Source: Auanema rhodensis (taxonomy: Eukaryota; Nematoda; Chromadorea; Rhabditida; Rhabditidae). From it: a DNA stretch of 64,000 bases. This document shows positions 27,701-42,500 of the stretch, piece after piece. The notes under the pieces are model-generated. The model did no database searches. It was not told the DNA's origin and saw only the letters and a program-made list of their open reading frames with translations. The translations under genes were made by a program, and so were the position numbers. The stretch is from NCBI GenBank assembly GCA_964057225.1, contig OZ059896.1:2480001-2544000 (forward strand). The letters are read 5' to 3'. Position 1 is the stretch's first letter; the number at the start of each line of letters is the position of its first letter.

Positions 27701-28499
27701 ACATGGAGAATCTATTTTTAAAAACCGCATCTCTTTATCTTTCACGTGAAGCGAGTTACATACCAAGTGCACATCACGTGTACATTTAATTAGCATAAAT
27801 TAAAGTTCACGTAAATTTCAAACTCATGGTTACCATGCACCAATATCAATAAAAATTTGTTTTTAGACTAATATGGACATGGAAAATCTAATTTTGAAAA
27901 CCGCATCTCTTTATCTTTCACGTGAAGCGAGTTACATACCAAGTGCACATCACGTGTACATTTAATTAGCATAAATTAAAGTTCACGTAAATTTCAAACT
28001 CATGGTTACCATGCACCAATATCAATAAAAATTTGTTTTTAGACTAATATGGACATGAGGAATCTATATTTGAAAAACGCATCTCTTTATCGTTCACGTG
28101 AAGCGAGTTACATACCAAGTGCACATCACGTGTACATTTAATTAGCATAAATCAAAGTTCACGTAAATTTCAAAGTCATGGTTACCATGCACCAATATCA
28201 ATAAAAATTTGTTTTTAGACTAATATGGACATGGGGAATCTAATTTTGAAAACCGCATCTCTTTATCTTTCACGTGAAGCGAGTTACATACCAAGTGCAC
28301 ATCACGTGTACATTTAATTAGCATAAATTAAAGTTCACGTAAATTTCAAAGTCATGGTTACCATGCACCAATATCAATAAAAATTTGTTTTTAGACTAAT
28401 ATGGACATGGGGAATCTAATTTTGAAAACCGCATCTCTTTATCTTTCACGTGAAGCGAGTTACATACCAAGTGCACATCACGTGTACATTTAATTAGCA
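18785..28499. repeat. Satellite B block 2: 13- and 14-mer higher-order repeats
   Basis: A tagged monomer pair (CATCTATTTATC with CACGCG, then CATAAAGTAAAG) recurs with CACGCG at 19120, 21407, 23695 and 26159, spaced 2,287, 2,288 and 2,464 bp. This is 13, 13 and 14 monomers, the first with one deleted base. Secondary tags agree: ATATGAACATGG at about 18,898 and 21,185, and TTTTTGGAC at about 23,285 and 25,749 (2,464 apart). Copies differ by whole-monomer gains and losses; for instance the TTAGCATGAACC monomer with its one-base deletion near 19,590 is absent from the second copy. From about 27.4 kb the order is lost. Confidence 0.85.
22620..27420. repeat. Tandem duplication of a 2,464-bp (14-monomer) segment
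   Basis: Sequence from about 22.6 to 25.0 kb reappears at offset +2,464 from about 25.1 to 27.4 kb. Shared private variants include GGATATGGGG, ACATGAGAAATC, TTTTTGGACTAATATGG, ACATGAGGAATC and the CACGCG monomer. The match breaks upstream, where GATTAATATGG is present in the first copy and absent in the second. It breaks downstream near 24,980/27,445 (CATGATTACCATGAACC against CATGGTTACCATGCACC). Limits are good to about one monomer. Confidence 0.8.
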
Positions 28500-31400
28500 T
28501 AAATTAAAGTTCACTTAAATTTGAAAGTCATGGTTACCATGCACCAATATCAATAAAATTTTGTTTTTAGACTAATATGGACATGGGGAATCTAATTTTG
28601 AAAACCGCATCTCTTTATCTTTCACGTGAAGCGAGTTACATACCAAGTGCACATCCCGTGTACATTTAATTAGCATAAATTAAAGTTCACGTAAATTTCA
28701 AACTCATGGTTACCATGCACCAATATCAATAAAAATTTGTTTTTAGACTAATATGGACATGGGGAATCTATATTTGAAAAACGCATCTCTTTATCTTTCA
28801 CGTGAAGCGAGTTACATACCAAGTGCACATCACGTGTACATTTAATTAGCATAAATCAAAGTTCACGTAAATTTCAAAGTCATGGTTACCATGCACCAAT
28901 ATCAATAAAATTTTGTTTTTAGACTAATATGGACATGGGGAATCTAATTTTGAAAACCGCATCTCTTTATTTTTCACGTGAAGCGAGTTACATACCAAGT
29001 GCACATCACGTGTACATTTAATTAGCATAAATTAAAGTTCACGTAAATTTCAAACTCATGGTTACCATGCACCAATATCAATAAAAATTTGTTTTTAGAC
29101 TAATATGTACATGGAGAATCTAATTTTAAAAACCGCATCTCTTTATCTTTCACGTGAAGCGAGTTACATACCAAGTGCACATCACGTGTACATTTAATTA
29201 GCATAAATTAAAGTTCACGTAAATTTCAAAGTCATGGTTACCATGCACCAATATCAATAAAATTTTGTTTTTAGACTAATATGGACATGGGGAATCTAAT
29301 TTTGAAAACCGCATCTCTTTATCTTTCATGTGAAGCGAGTTACATACCAAGTGCACATCACGTGTACATTTAATTAGCATAAATTAAAGTTCACGTAAAT
29401 TTCAAACTCATGGTTACCATGCACCAATATCAATAAAAACTTGTTTTTAGACTAATATGGACATGGAGAATCTAATTTTGAAAACCGCATCTCTTTATCT
29501 TTCACGTGAAGCGAGTTACATACCAAGTGCACATCACGTGTACATTTAATTAGCATAAATTAAAGTTCACGTAAATTTCAAACTCATGGTTACCATGCAC
29601 CAATATCAATAAAAATTTGTTTTTAGAGTAATATGGACATGGAGAATCTATTTTTAAAAACCGCATCTCTTTATCTTTCACGTGAAGCGAGTTACATACC
29701 AAGTGCACATCACGTGTACATTTAATTAGCATAAATTAAAGTTCACGTAAATTTCAAACTCATGGTTACCATGCACCAATATCAATAAAATTTTGTTTTT
29801 AGACTAATATGGACATGGGGAATCTAATTTTGAAAACCGCATCTCTTTATCTTTCACGTGAAGCGAGTTACATACCAAGTGCACATCCCGTGTACATTTA
29901 ATTAGCATAAATTAAAGTTCACGTAAATTTCAAACTCATGGTTACCATGCACCAATATCAATAAAAATTTGTTTTTAGACTAATATGGACATGGGGAATC
30001 TATATTTGAAAAACGCATCTCTTTATCTTTCACGTGAAGCGAGTTACATACCAAGTGCACATCACGTGTACATTTAATTAGCATAAATCAAAGTTCACGT
30101 AAATTTCAAAGTCATGGTTACCATGCACCAATATCAATAAAATTTTGTTTTTAGACTAATATGGACATGGGGAATCTAATTATGAAAACCGCATCTCTTT
30201 ATCTTTCACGTGAAGCGAGTTACATACCAAGTGCACATCACGTGTACATTTAATTAGCATAAATTAAAGTTCACGTAAATTTCAAAGTCATGGTTACCAT
30301 GCACCAATATCAATAAAATTTTGTTTTTAGACTAATATGGACATGGGGAATCTAATTTTGAAAACCGCATCTCTTTATTTTTCACGTGAAGCGAGTTACA
30401 TACCAAGTGCACATCACGTGTACATTTAATTAGCATAAATTAAAGTTCACGTAAATTTCAAACTCATGGTTACCATGCACCAATATCAATAAAAATTTGT
30501 TTTTAGACTAATATGGACATGGAGAATCTAATTTTAAAAACCGCATCTCTTTATCTTTCACGTGAAGCGAGTTACATACCAAGTGCACATCACGTGTACA
30601 TTTAATTAGCATAAATTAAAGTTCACGTAAATTTCAAAGTCATGGTTACCATGCACCAATATCAATAAAATTTTGTTTTTAGACTAATATGGACATGGGG
30701 AATCTAATTTTGAAAACCGCATCTCTTTATCTTTCACGTGAAGCGAGTTACATACCAAGTGCACATCACGTGTACATTTAATTAGCATAAATTAAAGTTC
30801 ACGTAAATTTCAAACTCATGGTTACCATGCACCAATATCAATAAAAATTTGTTTTTAGACTAATATGGACATGGAGAATCTAATTTTGAAAACCGCATCT
30901 CTTTATCTTTCACGTGAAGCGAGTTACATACCAAGTGCACATCACGTGTACATTTAATTAGCATAAATTAAAGTTCACGTAAAATTCAAACTCATGGTTA
31001 CCACGCACCAATATCAATAAAAATTTGTTTTTAGAGTAATATGGACATGGAGAATCTATTTTTAAAAACCGCATCTCTTTATCTTTCACGTGAAGCGAGT
31101 TACATACCAAGTGCACATCACGTGTACATTTAATTAGCATAAATTAAAGTTCACGTAAATTTCAAACTCATGGTTACCATGCACCAATATCAATAAAATT
31201 TTGTTTTTAGACTAATATGGACATAGGGAATCTAATTTTGAAAACCGCATCTCTTTATCTTTCACGTGAAGCGAGTTACATACCAAGTGCACATCCCGTG
31301 TACATTTAATTAGCATAAATTAAAGTTCACGTAAATTTCAAACTTATGGTTACCATGCACCAATATCAATAAAAATTTGTTTTTAGACTAATATGGACAT

Positions 31401-32400
31401 GGGGAATCTATATTTGAAAAACGCATCTCTTTATCTTTCACGTGAAGCGAGTTACATACCAAGTGCACATCACGTGTACATTTAATTAGCATAAATCAAA
31501 GTTCACGTAAATTTCAAAGTCATGGTTACCATGCACCAATATCAATAAAATTTTGTTTTTAGACTAATATGGACATGGGGAATCTAATTTTGAAAACCGC
31601 ATCTCTTTATTTTTCACGTGAAGCGAGTTACATACCAAGTGCACATCACGTGTACATTTAATTAGCATAAATTAAAGTTCACGTAAATTTCAAACTCATG
31701 GTTACCATGCACCAATATCAATAAAAATTTGTTTTTAGACTAATATGGACATGGAGAATCTAATTTTAAAAACCGCATCTCTTTATCTTTCACGTGAAGC
31801 GAGTTACATACCAAGTGCACATCACGTGTACATTTAATTAGCATAAATTAAAGTTCACGTAAATTTCAAAGTCATGGTTACCATGCACCAATATCAATAA
31901 AAATTTGTTTTTAGACTAATATGGACATGGAGAATCTAATTTTGAAAACCGCATCTCTTTATCTTTCACGTGAAGCGAGTTACATACCAAGTGCACATCA
32001 CGTGTACATTTAATTAGCATAAATTAAAGTTCACGTAAATTTCAAACTCATGGTTACCATGCACCAATATCAATAAAAATTTGTTTTTAGACTAATATGG
32101 ACATGGAGAATCTATTTTTAAAAACCGCATCTCTTTATCTTTCACGTGAAGCGAGTTACATACCAAGTGCACATCACGTGTACATTTAATTAGCATAAAT
32201 TAAAGTTCACGTAAATTTCAAACTCATGGTTACCATGCACCAATATCAATAGAAATTTGTTTTTAGACTAATATGGACATGGAGAATCTAATTTTGAAAA
32301 CCGCATCTCTTTATCTTTCACGTGAAGCGAGTTACATACCAAGTGCACATCACGTGTACATTTAATTAGCATAAATTAAAGTTCACGTAAATTTCAAAGT
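28500..32400. repeat. Satellite B block 3: 7- and 8-mer higher-order repeats
   Basis: A rare CATCCCGTG variant (which destroys the second CACGTG) occurs at 28651, 29883 and 31291, spaced 1,232 and 1,408 bp (7 and 8 monomers). It is followed by TATATTTGAAAAACGC, then an AAATCAAAG unit end, then GGAGAATC and TATTTTTAAAAACC monomers in the same order. GAGTAATATGG recurs near 29,626 and 31,034 (1,408 apart). Parts of this block return at 51.5-52.8 kb and 62.4-63.3 kb. Confidence 0.83.
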
Positions 32401-35400
32401 CATGGTTACCATGCACCAATATCAATAATATTTTGTTTTTAGACTAATATGGACATTAGGAATCTAATTTTGAAAACCGCATCTCTTTATCTTTCACGTG
32501 AAGCGAGTTACATACCAAGTGCACATCACGTGTACATTTAATTAGCATAAATTAAAGTTCACGTAAATTTCAAACTCATGGTTACCATGCACCAATATCA
32601 ATAAAAATTTGTTTTTAGACTAATATGGACATGGAGAATCTAATTTTGAAAACCGCATCTCTTTATCTTTCACGTGAAGCGAGTTACATACCAAGTGCAC
32701 ATCACGTGTACATTTAATTAGCATAAATTAAAGTTCACGTAAATTTCAAACTCATGGTTACCATGCACCAATATCAATAAAAATTTGTTTTTAGACTAAT
32801 ATGGACATGGAGAATCTATTTTTAAAAACCGCATCTCTTTATCTTTCACGTGAAGCGAGTTACATACCAAGTGCACATCACGTGTACATTTAATTAGCAT
32901 AAATTAAAGTTCACGTAAATTTCAAACTCATGGTTACCATGCACCAATATCAATAAAAATTTGATTTTAGACTAATATGGACATGGAGAATCTAATTTTG
33001 AAAACCGCATCTCTTTATCTTTCACGTGAAGCGAGTTACATACCAAGTGCACATCACGTGTACTTTTAATTAGCATAAATTAAAGTTCACGTAAATTTCA
33101 AACTCATGGTTACCATGCACCAATATCAATAAAAATTTGTTTTTAGACTAATATGGACATGGGGAATCTAATTTTGAAAACCGCATCTCTTATCTTCCAC
33201 GTGAAGCGAGTTACATACCAAGTGCACATCACGTGTACATTTAATTAGCATAAATTAAAGTTCACGTAAATTTCAAAGTCATGGTTACCATGCACCAATA
33301 TCAATAAAAATTTGTTTTTAGACTAATATGGACATGGAGAATCTAATTTTGAAAACCGCATCTCTTTATCTTTCACGTGAAGCGAGTTACATACCAAGTG
33401 CACATCACGTGTACATTTAATTAGCATAAATTAAAGTTCACGTAAATTTCAAACTCATGGTTACCATGCACCAATATCAATAAAAATTTGTTTTTAGACT
33501 AATATGGACATGGAGAATCTATTTTTAAAAACCGCATCTCTTTATCTTTCACGTGAAGCGAGTTACATACCAAGTGCACATCACGTGTACATTTAATTAG
33601 CATAAATTAAAGTTCACGTAAATTTCAAACTCATGGTTACCATGCACCAATATCAATAAAAATTTGTTTTTAGACTAATATGGACATGGAGAATCTAATT
33701 TTGAAAACCGCATCTCTTTATCTTTCACGTGAAGCGAGTTACATACCAAGTGCACAACACGTGTACTTTTAATTAGCATAAATTAAAGTTCACGTAAATT
33801 TCAAACTCATGGTTACCATGCACCAATATCAATAAAAATTTGTTTTTAGACTAATATGGACATGGGGAATCTAATTTTGAAAACCGCATCTATTTATCTT
33901 TCACGCGAAGCGAGTTACATACCAAGTGCACATCACGTGTACATTTAATTAGCATAAAGTAAAGTTCACGTAAATTTCAAAGTCATGGTTACCATGAACC
34001 AATATCAATAAAAATTTGTTTTTAGACTAATATGGACATGGAGAATCTAATTTTGAAAACCGCATCTCTTTATCTTTCACGTGAAGCGAGTTACATACCA
34101 AGTGCACATCACGTGTACATTTAATTAGCATAAATTAAAGTTCACGTAAATTTCAAACTCATGGTTACCATGCACCAATATCAATAAAAATTTGTTTTTA
34201 GACTAATATGGACATGGGGAATCTATTTTTAAAAACCGCATCTCTTTATCTTTCACGTGAAGCGAGTTACATACCAAGTGCACATCACGTGTACATTTAA
34301 TTAGCATAAATTAAAGTTCACGTAAATTTCAAACTCATGGTTACCATGCACCAATATCAATAGAAATTTGTTTTTAGACTAATATGGACATGGAGAATCT
34401 AATTTTGAAAACCGCATCTCTTTATCTTTCACGTGAAGCGAGTTACATACCAAGTGCACATCACGTGTACATTTAATTAGCATAAATTAAAGTTCACGTA
34501 AATTTCAAACTCATGGTTACCATGCACCAATATCAATAAAATTTTGTTTTTAGACTAATATGGACATGGGGAATCTAATTTTGAAAACCGCATCTCTTTA
34601 TCTTTCACGTGAAGCGAGTTACATACCAAGTGCACATCACGTGTACATTTAATTAGCATAAATTAAAGTTCACGTAAATTTCAAACTCATGGTTACCATG
34701 CACCAATATCAATAATATTTTGGTTTTAGACTAATATGGACATTAGGAATCTAATTTTGAAAACCGCATCTCTTTATCTTTCACGTGAAGCGAGTTACAT
34801 ACCAAGTGCACATCACGTGTACATTTAATTAGCATAAATTAAAGTTCACGTAAATTTCAAACTCATGGTTACCATGCACCAATATCAATAAAAATTTGTT
34901 TTTAGACTAATATGGACATGGAGAATCTAATTTTGAAAACCGCATCTCTTTATCTTTCACGTGAAGCGAGTTACATACCAAGTGCACATCACGTGTACAT
35001 TTAATTAGCATAAATTAAAGTTCACGTAAATTTCAAACTCATGGTTACCATGCACCAATATCAATAAAAATTTGTTTTTAGACTAATATGGACATGGAGA
35101 ATCTATTTTTAAAAACCGCATCTCTTTATCTTTCACGTGAAGCGAGTTACATACCAAGTGCACATCACGTGTACATTTAATTAGCATAAATTAAAGTTCA
35201 CGTAAATTTCAAACTCATGGTTACCATGCACCAATATCAATAAAAATTTGATTTTAGACTAATATGGACATGGAGAATCTAATTTTGAAAACCGCATCTC
35301 TTTATCTTTCACGTGAAGCGAGTTACATACCAAGTGCACATCACGTGTACTTTTAATTAGCATAAATTAAAGTTCACGTAAATTTCAAACTCATGGTTAC

Positions 35401-36512
35401 CATGCACCAATATCAATAAAAATTTGTTTTTAGACTAATATGGACATGGGGAATCTAATTTTGAAAACCGCATCTCTTATCTTCCACGTGAAGCGAGTTA
35501 CATACCAAGTGCACATCACGTGTACATTTAATTAGCATAAATTAAAGTTCACGTAAATTTCAAAGTCATGGTTACCATGCACCAATATCAATAAAAATTT
35601 GTTTTTAGACTAATATGGACATGGAGAATCTAATTTTGAAAACCGCATCTCTTTATCTTTCACGTGAAGCGAGTTACATACCAAGTGCACATCACGTGTA
35701 CATTTAATTAGCATAAATTAAAGTTCACGTAAATTTCAAACTCATGGTTACCATGCACCAATATCAATAAAAATTTGTTTTTAGACTAATATGGACATGG
35801 AGAATCTATTTTTAAAAACCGCATCTCTTTATCTTTCACGTGAAGCGAGTTACATACCAAGTGCACATCACGTGTACATTTAATTAGCATAAATTAAAGT
35901 TCACGTAAATTTCAAACTCATGGTTACCATGCACCAATATCAATAAAAATTTGTTTTTAGACTAATATGGACATGGAGAATCTAATTTTGAAAACCGCAT
36001 CTCTTTATCTTTCACGTGAAGCGAGTTACATACCAAGTGCACATCACGTGTACTTTTAATTAGCATAAATTAAAGTTCACCTAAATTTCAAACTCATGGT
36101 TACCATGCACCAATATCAATAAAAATTTGTTTTTAGACTAATATGGACATGGGGAATCTAATTTTGAAAACCGCATCTATTTATCTTTCACGCGAAGCGA
36201 GTTACATACCAAGTGCACATCACGTGTACATTTAATTAGCATAAAGTAAAGTTCACGTAAATTTCAAAGTCATGGTTACCATGAACCAATATCAATAAAA
36301 ATTTGTTTTTAGACTAATATGGACATGGAGAATCTAATTTTGAAAACCGCATCTCTTTATCTTTCACGTGAAGCGAGTTACATACCAAGTGCACATCACG
36401 TGTACATTTAATTAGCATAAATTAAAGTTCACGTAAATTTCAAACTCATGGTTACCATGCACCAATATCAATAAAAATTTGTTTTTAGACTAATATGGAC
36501 ATGGGGAATCTA
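32401..36512. repeat. Satellite B block 4: duplicated 13-mer (2,287 bp)
   Basis: The tag ATCAATAATA followed by CATTAGGAATC is at 32421 and 34708, 2,287 bp apart. The one-base deletion monomer (CATCTCTTAT) at 33184 and 35471 and the CACGCG monomer at 33902 and 36189 give the same spacing. Copies align to about 34,225/36,512, where TATTTTTAAAAACC in the first is replaced by TAATTTTGAAAACC. Minor differences include GCACAACACG near 33,753 against GCACATCACG, and TTTTGGTTTTAG near 34,717. The near-identity implies a recent duplication. Confidence 0.87.
33184..33193. repeat. One-base deletion class 2 (CATCTCTTAT), 175-bp monomers
   Basis: CTCTTTATC is shortened to CTCTTATC at 33184, 35471, 38814, 41277, 43036 and 45323. 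All six also have CTTCCACGTG next to it, so they descend from one monomer. Spacings of 2,287, 3,343, 2,463, 1,759 and 2,287 bp are whole numbers of monomers less one base. Confidence 0.9.
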
Positions 36513-39500
36513 ATTTTGAAAACCGCATCTCTTTATCTTCCACGTGAAGCGAGTTACATACCAAGTGCACATCAAGTGTACATTTAATTAGCATAAATTA
36601 AAGTTCACGTAATTTTCAAAGTCATGGTTACCATGAACCAATATCAATGAATATTTGTTTTTAGACTAATATGGACATGGGGAATCTAATTTTGAAAACC
36701 GCATCTATTTATCTTTCACGCGAAGCGAGTTACATACCAAGTGCACATCACGTGTACATTTAATTAGCATAAAGTAAAGTTCACGTAAATTTCAAACTCA
36801 TGGTTACCATGCACCAATATCAATAAAAATTTGTTTTTAGACTAATATGGACATGGGGAATCTAATTTTGGAAAACGCATCTCTTTATCTTTCACGTGAA
36901 GCGAGTTACATACCAAGTGCACATCACGTGTACATTTAATTAGCATAAATTAAAGTTCACGTAAATTTCAAAGTCATGGTTACCATGCACCAATATCAAT
37001 AAAATTTTGTTTTTAGACTAATATGGACATGGGGAATCTAATCTTGAAAACCGCATCTCTTTATCTTTTACGTGAAGCGAGTTACAAACCAAGTGCACAT
37101 CACGTGTACATTTAATTAGCATAAATTAAAGTTCACGTAAATTTCAAACTCATGGTTACCATGCACCAATATCAATAAAAATTTGTTTTTAGACTAATAT
37201 GGACATGGAGAATCTAATTTTGAAAACCGCATCTCTTTATCTTTCACGTGAAGCGAGTTACATACCAAGTGCACATCACGTGTACATTTAATTAGCATAA
37301 ATTAAAGTTCACGTAAATTTCAAAGTCATGGTTACCATGCACCAAAATCAATAAAATTTTGTTTTTAGACTAATATGGACATGGGGAATCTAATTTTGAA
37401 AACCGCATCTCTTTATCTTTTACGTGAAGCGAGTTACATACCAAGTGCACATCACGTGTACATTTAATTAGCATAAATTAAAGTTCACGTAAATTTCAAA
37501 CTCATGGTTACCATGCACCAATATCAATAAAAATTTGTTTTTAGACTAATATGGACATGGAGAATCTAATTTTAAAAACCGCATCTCTTTATCTTTCACG
37601 TGAAGCGAGTTACATACCAAGTGCACATCACGTGTACATTTAATTAGCATAAATTAAAGTTCACGTAAATTTCAAAGTCATGGTTACCATGCACCAATAT
37701 CAATAAAATTTTGTTTTTAGACTAATATGGACATGGGGAATCTAATTTTGAAAACCGCATCTCTTTATCTTTCACGTGAAGCGAGTTACATACCAAGTGC
37801 ACATCACGTGTACATTTAATTAGCATAAATTAAAGTTCACGTAAATTTCAAACTCATGGTTACCATGCACCAATATCAATAAAAATTTGTTTTTAGACTA
37901 ATATGGACATGGAGAATCTAATTTTGAAAACCGCATCTCTTTATCTTTCACGTGAAGCGAGTTACAAACCAAGTGCACATCACGTGTACATTTAATTAGC
38001 ATAAATTAAAGTTCACGTAAATTTCAAACTCATGGTTACCATGCACCAATATCAATAAAAATTTGTTTTTAGACTAATATGGACATGGAGAATCTAATTT
38101 TGAAAACCACATCTCTTTATCTTTCACGTGAAGCGAGTTACATACCAAGTGCACATCACGTGTACATTTAATTAGCATAAATTAAAGTTCACGTAAATTT
38201 CAAAGTCATGGTTACCATGCACCAATATCAATAAAATTTTGTTTTTAGACTAATATGGACATGGGGAATCTAATTTTGAAAACCGCATCTCTTTATCTTT
38301 CACGTGAAGCGAGTTACATACCAAGTGCACATCACGTGTACATTTAATTAGCATAAATTAAAGTTCACGTAAATTTCAAACTCATGGTTACCATGCACCA
38401 ATATCAATAAAAATTTGTTTTTAGACTAATATGGACATGGAGAATCTAATTTTAAAAACCGCATCTCTTTATCTTTCACGTGAAGCGAGTTACATACCAA
38501 GTGCACATCACGTGTACATTTAATTAGCATAAATTAAAGTTCACGTAAATTTCAAAGTCATGGTTACCATGCACCAATATCAATAAAATTTTGTTTTTAG
38601 ACTAATATGGACATGGGGAATCTAATTTTGAAAACCGCATCTCTTTATCTTTCACGTGAAGCGAGTTACATACCAAGTGCACATCACGTGTACATTTAAT
38701 TAGCATAAATTAAAGTTCACGTAAATTTCAAAGTCATGGTTACCATGCACCAATATCAATAAAATTTTGTTTTTAGACTAATATGGACATGGAGAATCCA
38801 TTTTTAAAAACCGCATCTCTTATCTTCCACGTGAAGCGAGTTACATACCAAGTGCACATCACGTGTACATTTAATTAGCATAAATTAAAGTTCACGTAAT
38901 TTTCAAAGTCATGGTTACCATGAACCAATATCAATGAATATTTGTTTTTAGACTAATATGGACATGGGGAATCTAATTTTGAAAACCGCATCTATTTATC
39001 TTTCACGCGAAGCGAGTTACATACCAAATGCACATCACGTGTACATTTAATTAGCATAAAGTAAAGTTCACGTAAATTTCAAACTCATGGTTACCATGCA
39101 CCAATATCAATAAAAATTTGTTTTTAGACTAATATGGACATGGGGAATCTAATTTTGAAAAACGCATCTCTTTATCTTTCACGTGAAGCGAGTTACATAC
39201 CAAGTGCACATCACGTGTACATTTAATTAGCATAAATTAAAGTTCACGTAAATTTCAAAGTCATGGTTACCATGCACCAATATCAATAAAATTTTGTTTT
39301 TAGACTAATATGGTCATGGGGAATCTAATTTTGAAAACCGCATCTCTTTATCTTTCACGTGAAGCGAGTTACATACCAAGTGCACATCACGTGTACATTT
39401 AATTAGCATAAATTAAAGTTCACGTAAATTTCAAACTCATGGTTACCATGCACCAATATCAATAAAATTTTGTTTTTAGACTAATATGGACATGGGGAAT

Positions 39501-42500
39501 CTAATTTTGAAAACCGCATCTCTTTATCTTTCACGTGAAGCGAGTCACATACCAAGTGCACATCACGTGTACATTTAATTAGCATAAATTAAAGTTCACG
39601 TAAATTTCAAAGTCATGGTTACCATGCACCAATATCAATAAAAATTTGTTTTTAGACTAATATGGACATGGAGAATCCATTTTTAAAAACCGCATCTCTT
39701 TATCTTCCACGTGAAGCGAGTTACATACCAAGTGCACATCACGTGTACATTTAATTAGCATAAATTAAAGTACACGTAAATTTCAAACTCATGGTTACCA
39801 TGCACCAATATCAATAAAAATTTGTTTTCAAACTAATATGGACATGGGGATTCTAATTTTGAAAACCGCATCTCTTTATCTTTCACGTGAAGCGAGTTAC
39901 ATACCAAGTGCACATCACGTGTACATTTAATTAGCATAAATTAAAGTTCACGTAAATTTCAAACTCATGGTTACCATGCACCAATATCAATAAAAATTTG
40001 TTTTTAGACTAATATGGACATGGAGAATCTAATTTTGAAAACCGCATCTCTTTATCTTTCACGTGAAGCGAGTTACATACCAAGTGCACATCACGTGTAC
40101 ATTTAATTAGCATAAATTAAAGTTCACGTAAATTTCAAAGTCATGGTTACCATGCACCAATATCAATAAAATTTTGTTTTTAGACTAATATGGACATGGG
40201 GAATCTAATTTTGAAAACCGCATCTCTTTATCTTTTACGTGAAGCGAGTTACATACCAAGTGCACATCACGTGTACATTTAATTAGCATAAATTAAAGTT
40301 CACGTAAATTTCAAACTCATGGTTACCATGCACCAATATCAATAAAAATTTGTTTTTAGACTAATATGGACATGGAGAATCTAATTTTAAAAACCGCATC
40401 TCTTTATCTTCCACGTGAAGCGAGTTACATACCAAGTGCACATCACGTGTACATTTAATTAGCATAAATTAAAGTTCACGTAAATTTCAAAGTCATGGTT
40501 ACCATGCACCAATATCAATAAAATTTTGTTTTTAGACTAATATGGACATGGGGAATCTAATTTTGAAAACCGCATCTCTTTATCTTTCACGTGAAGCGAG
40601 TTACATACCAAGTGCACATCACGTGTACATTTAATTAGCATAAATTAAAGTTCACGTAAATTTCAAAGTCATGGTTACCATGCACCAATATCAATAAAAT
40701 TTTGTTTTTAGACTAATATGGACATGGGGAATCTAATTTTGAAAACCGCATCTCTTTATCTTTCACGTGAAGCGAGTTACATACCAAGTGCACATCACGT
40801 GTACATTTAATTAGCATAAATTAAAGTTCACGTAAATTTCAAACTCATGGTTACCATGCACCAATATCAATAAAAATTTGTTTTTAGACTAATATGGACA
40901 TGGAGAATCTAATTTTAAAAACCGCATCTCTTTATCTTTCACGTGAAGCGAGTTACATACCAAGTGCACATCACGTGTACATTTAATTAGCATAAATTAA
41001 AGTTCACGTAAATTTCAAAGTCATGGTTACCATGCACCAATATCAATAAAATTTTGTTTTTAGACTAATATGGACATGGGGAATCTAATTTTGAAAACCG
41101 CATCTCTTTATCTTTCACGTGAAGCGAGTTACATACCAAGTGCACATCACGTGTACATTTAATTAGCATAAATTAAAGTTCACGTAAATTTCAAAGTCAT
41201 GGTTACCATGCACCAATATCAATAAAATTTTGTTTTTAGACTAATATGGACATGGAGAATCCATTTTTGAAAACCGCATCTCTTATCTTCCACGTGAAGC
41301 GAGTTACATACCAAGTGCACATCACGTGTACATTTAATTAGCATAAATTAAAGTTCACGTAATTTTCAAAGTCATGGTTACCATGAACCAATATCAATGA
41401 ATATTTGTTTTTAGACTAATATGGACATGGGGAATCTAATTTTGAAAACCGCATCTATTTATCTTTCACGCGAAGCGAGTTACATACCAAGTGCACATCA
41501 CGTGTACATTTAATTAGCATAAAGTAAAGTTCACGTAAATTTCAAACTCATGGTTACCATGCACCAATATCAATAAAAATTTGTTTTTAGACTAATATGG
41601 ACATGGGGAATCTAATTTTGAAAAACGCATCTCTTTATCTTTCACGTGAAGCGAGTTACATACCAAGTGCACATCACGTGTACATTTAATTAGCATAAAT
41701 TAAAGTTCACGTAAATTTCAAAGTCATGGTTACCATGCACCAATATCAATAAAATTTTGTTTTTAGACTAATATGGACATGGGGAATCTAATTTTGAAAA
41801 CCGCATCTCTTTATCTTTCACGTGAAGCGAGTCACATACCAAGTGCACATCACGTGTACATTTAATTAGCATAAATTAAAGTTCACGTAAATTTCAAAGT
41901 CATGGTTACCATGCACCAATATCAATAAAAATTTGTTTTTAGACTAATATGGACATGGAGAATCCATTTTTAAAAACCGCATCTCTTTATCTTCCACGTG
42001 AAGCGAGTTACATACCAAGTGCACATCACGTGTACATTTAATTAGCATAAATTAAAGTTCACGTAAATTTCAAACTCATGGTTACCATGCACCAATATCA
42101 ATAAAAATTTGTTTTCAAACTAATATGGACATGGGGATTCTAATTTTGAAAACCGCATCTCTTTATCTTTCACGTGAAGCGAGTTACATACCAAGTGCAC
42201 ATCACGTGTACATTTAATTAGCATAAATTAAAGTTCACGTAAAATTCAAAGTCATGGTTACCATGCACCAATATCGATAAAATTTTGTTTTTAGACTAAT
42301 ATGGACATGGGGAATCTAATTTTGAAAACCGCATCTTTTTATCTTTCACGTGAAGCGAGTTACATACCAAGTGCACATCACGTGTACATTTAATTAGCAT
42401 AAATTAAAGTTCACGTAAATTTCAAAGTCATGGTTACCATGCACCAATATCAATAAAATTTTGTTTTTAGACTAATATGGACATGGGGAATCTAATTTTG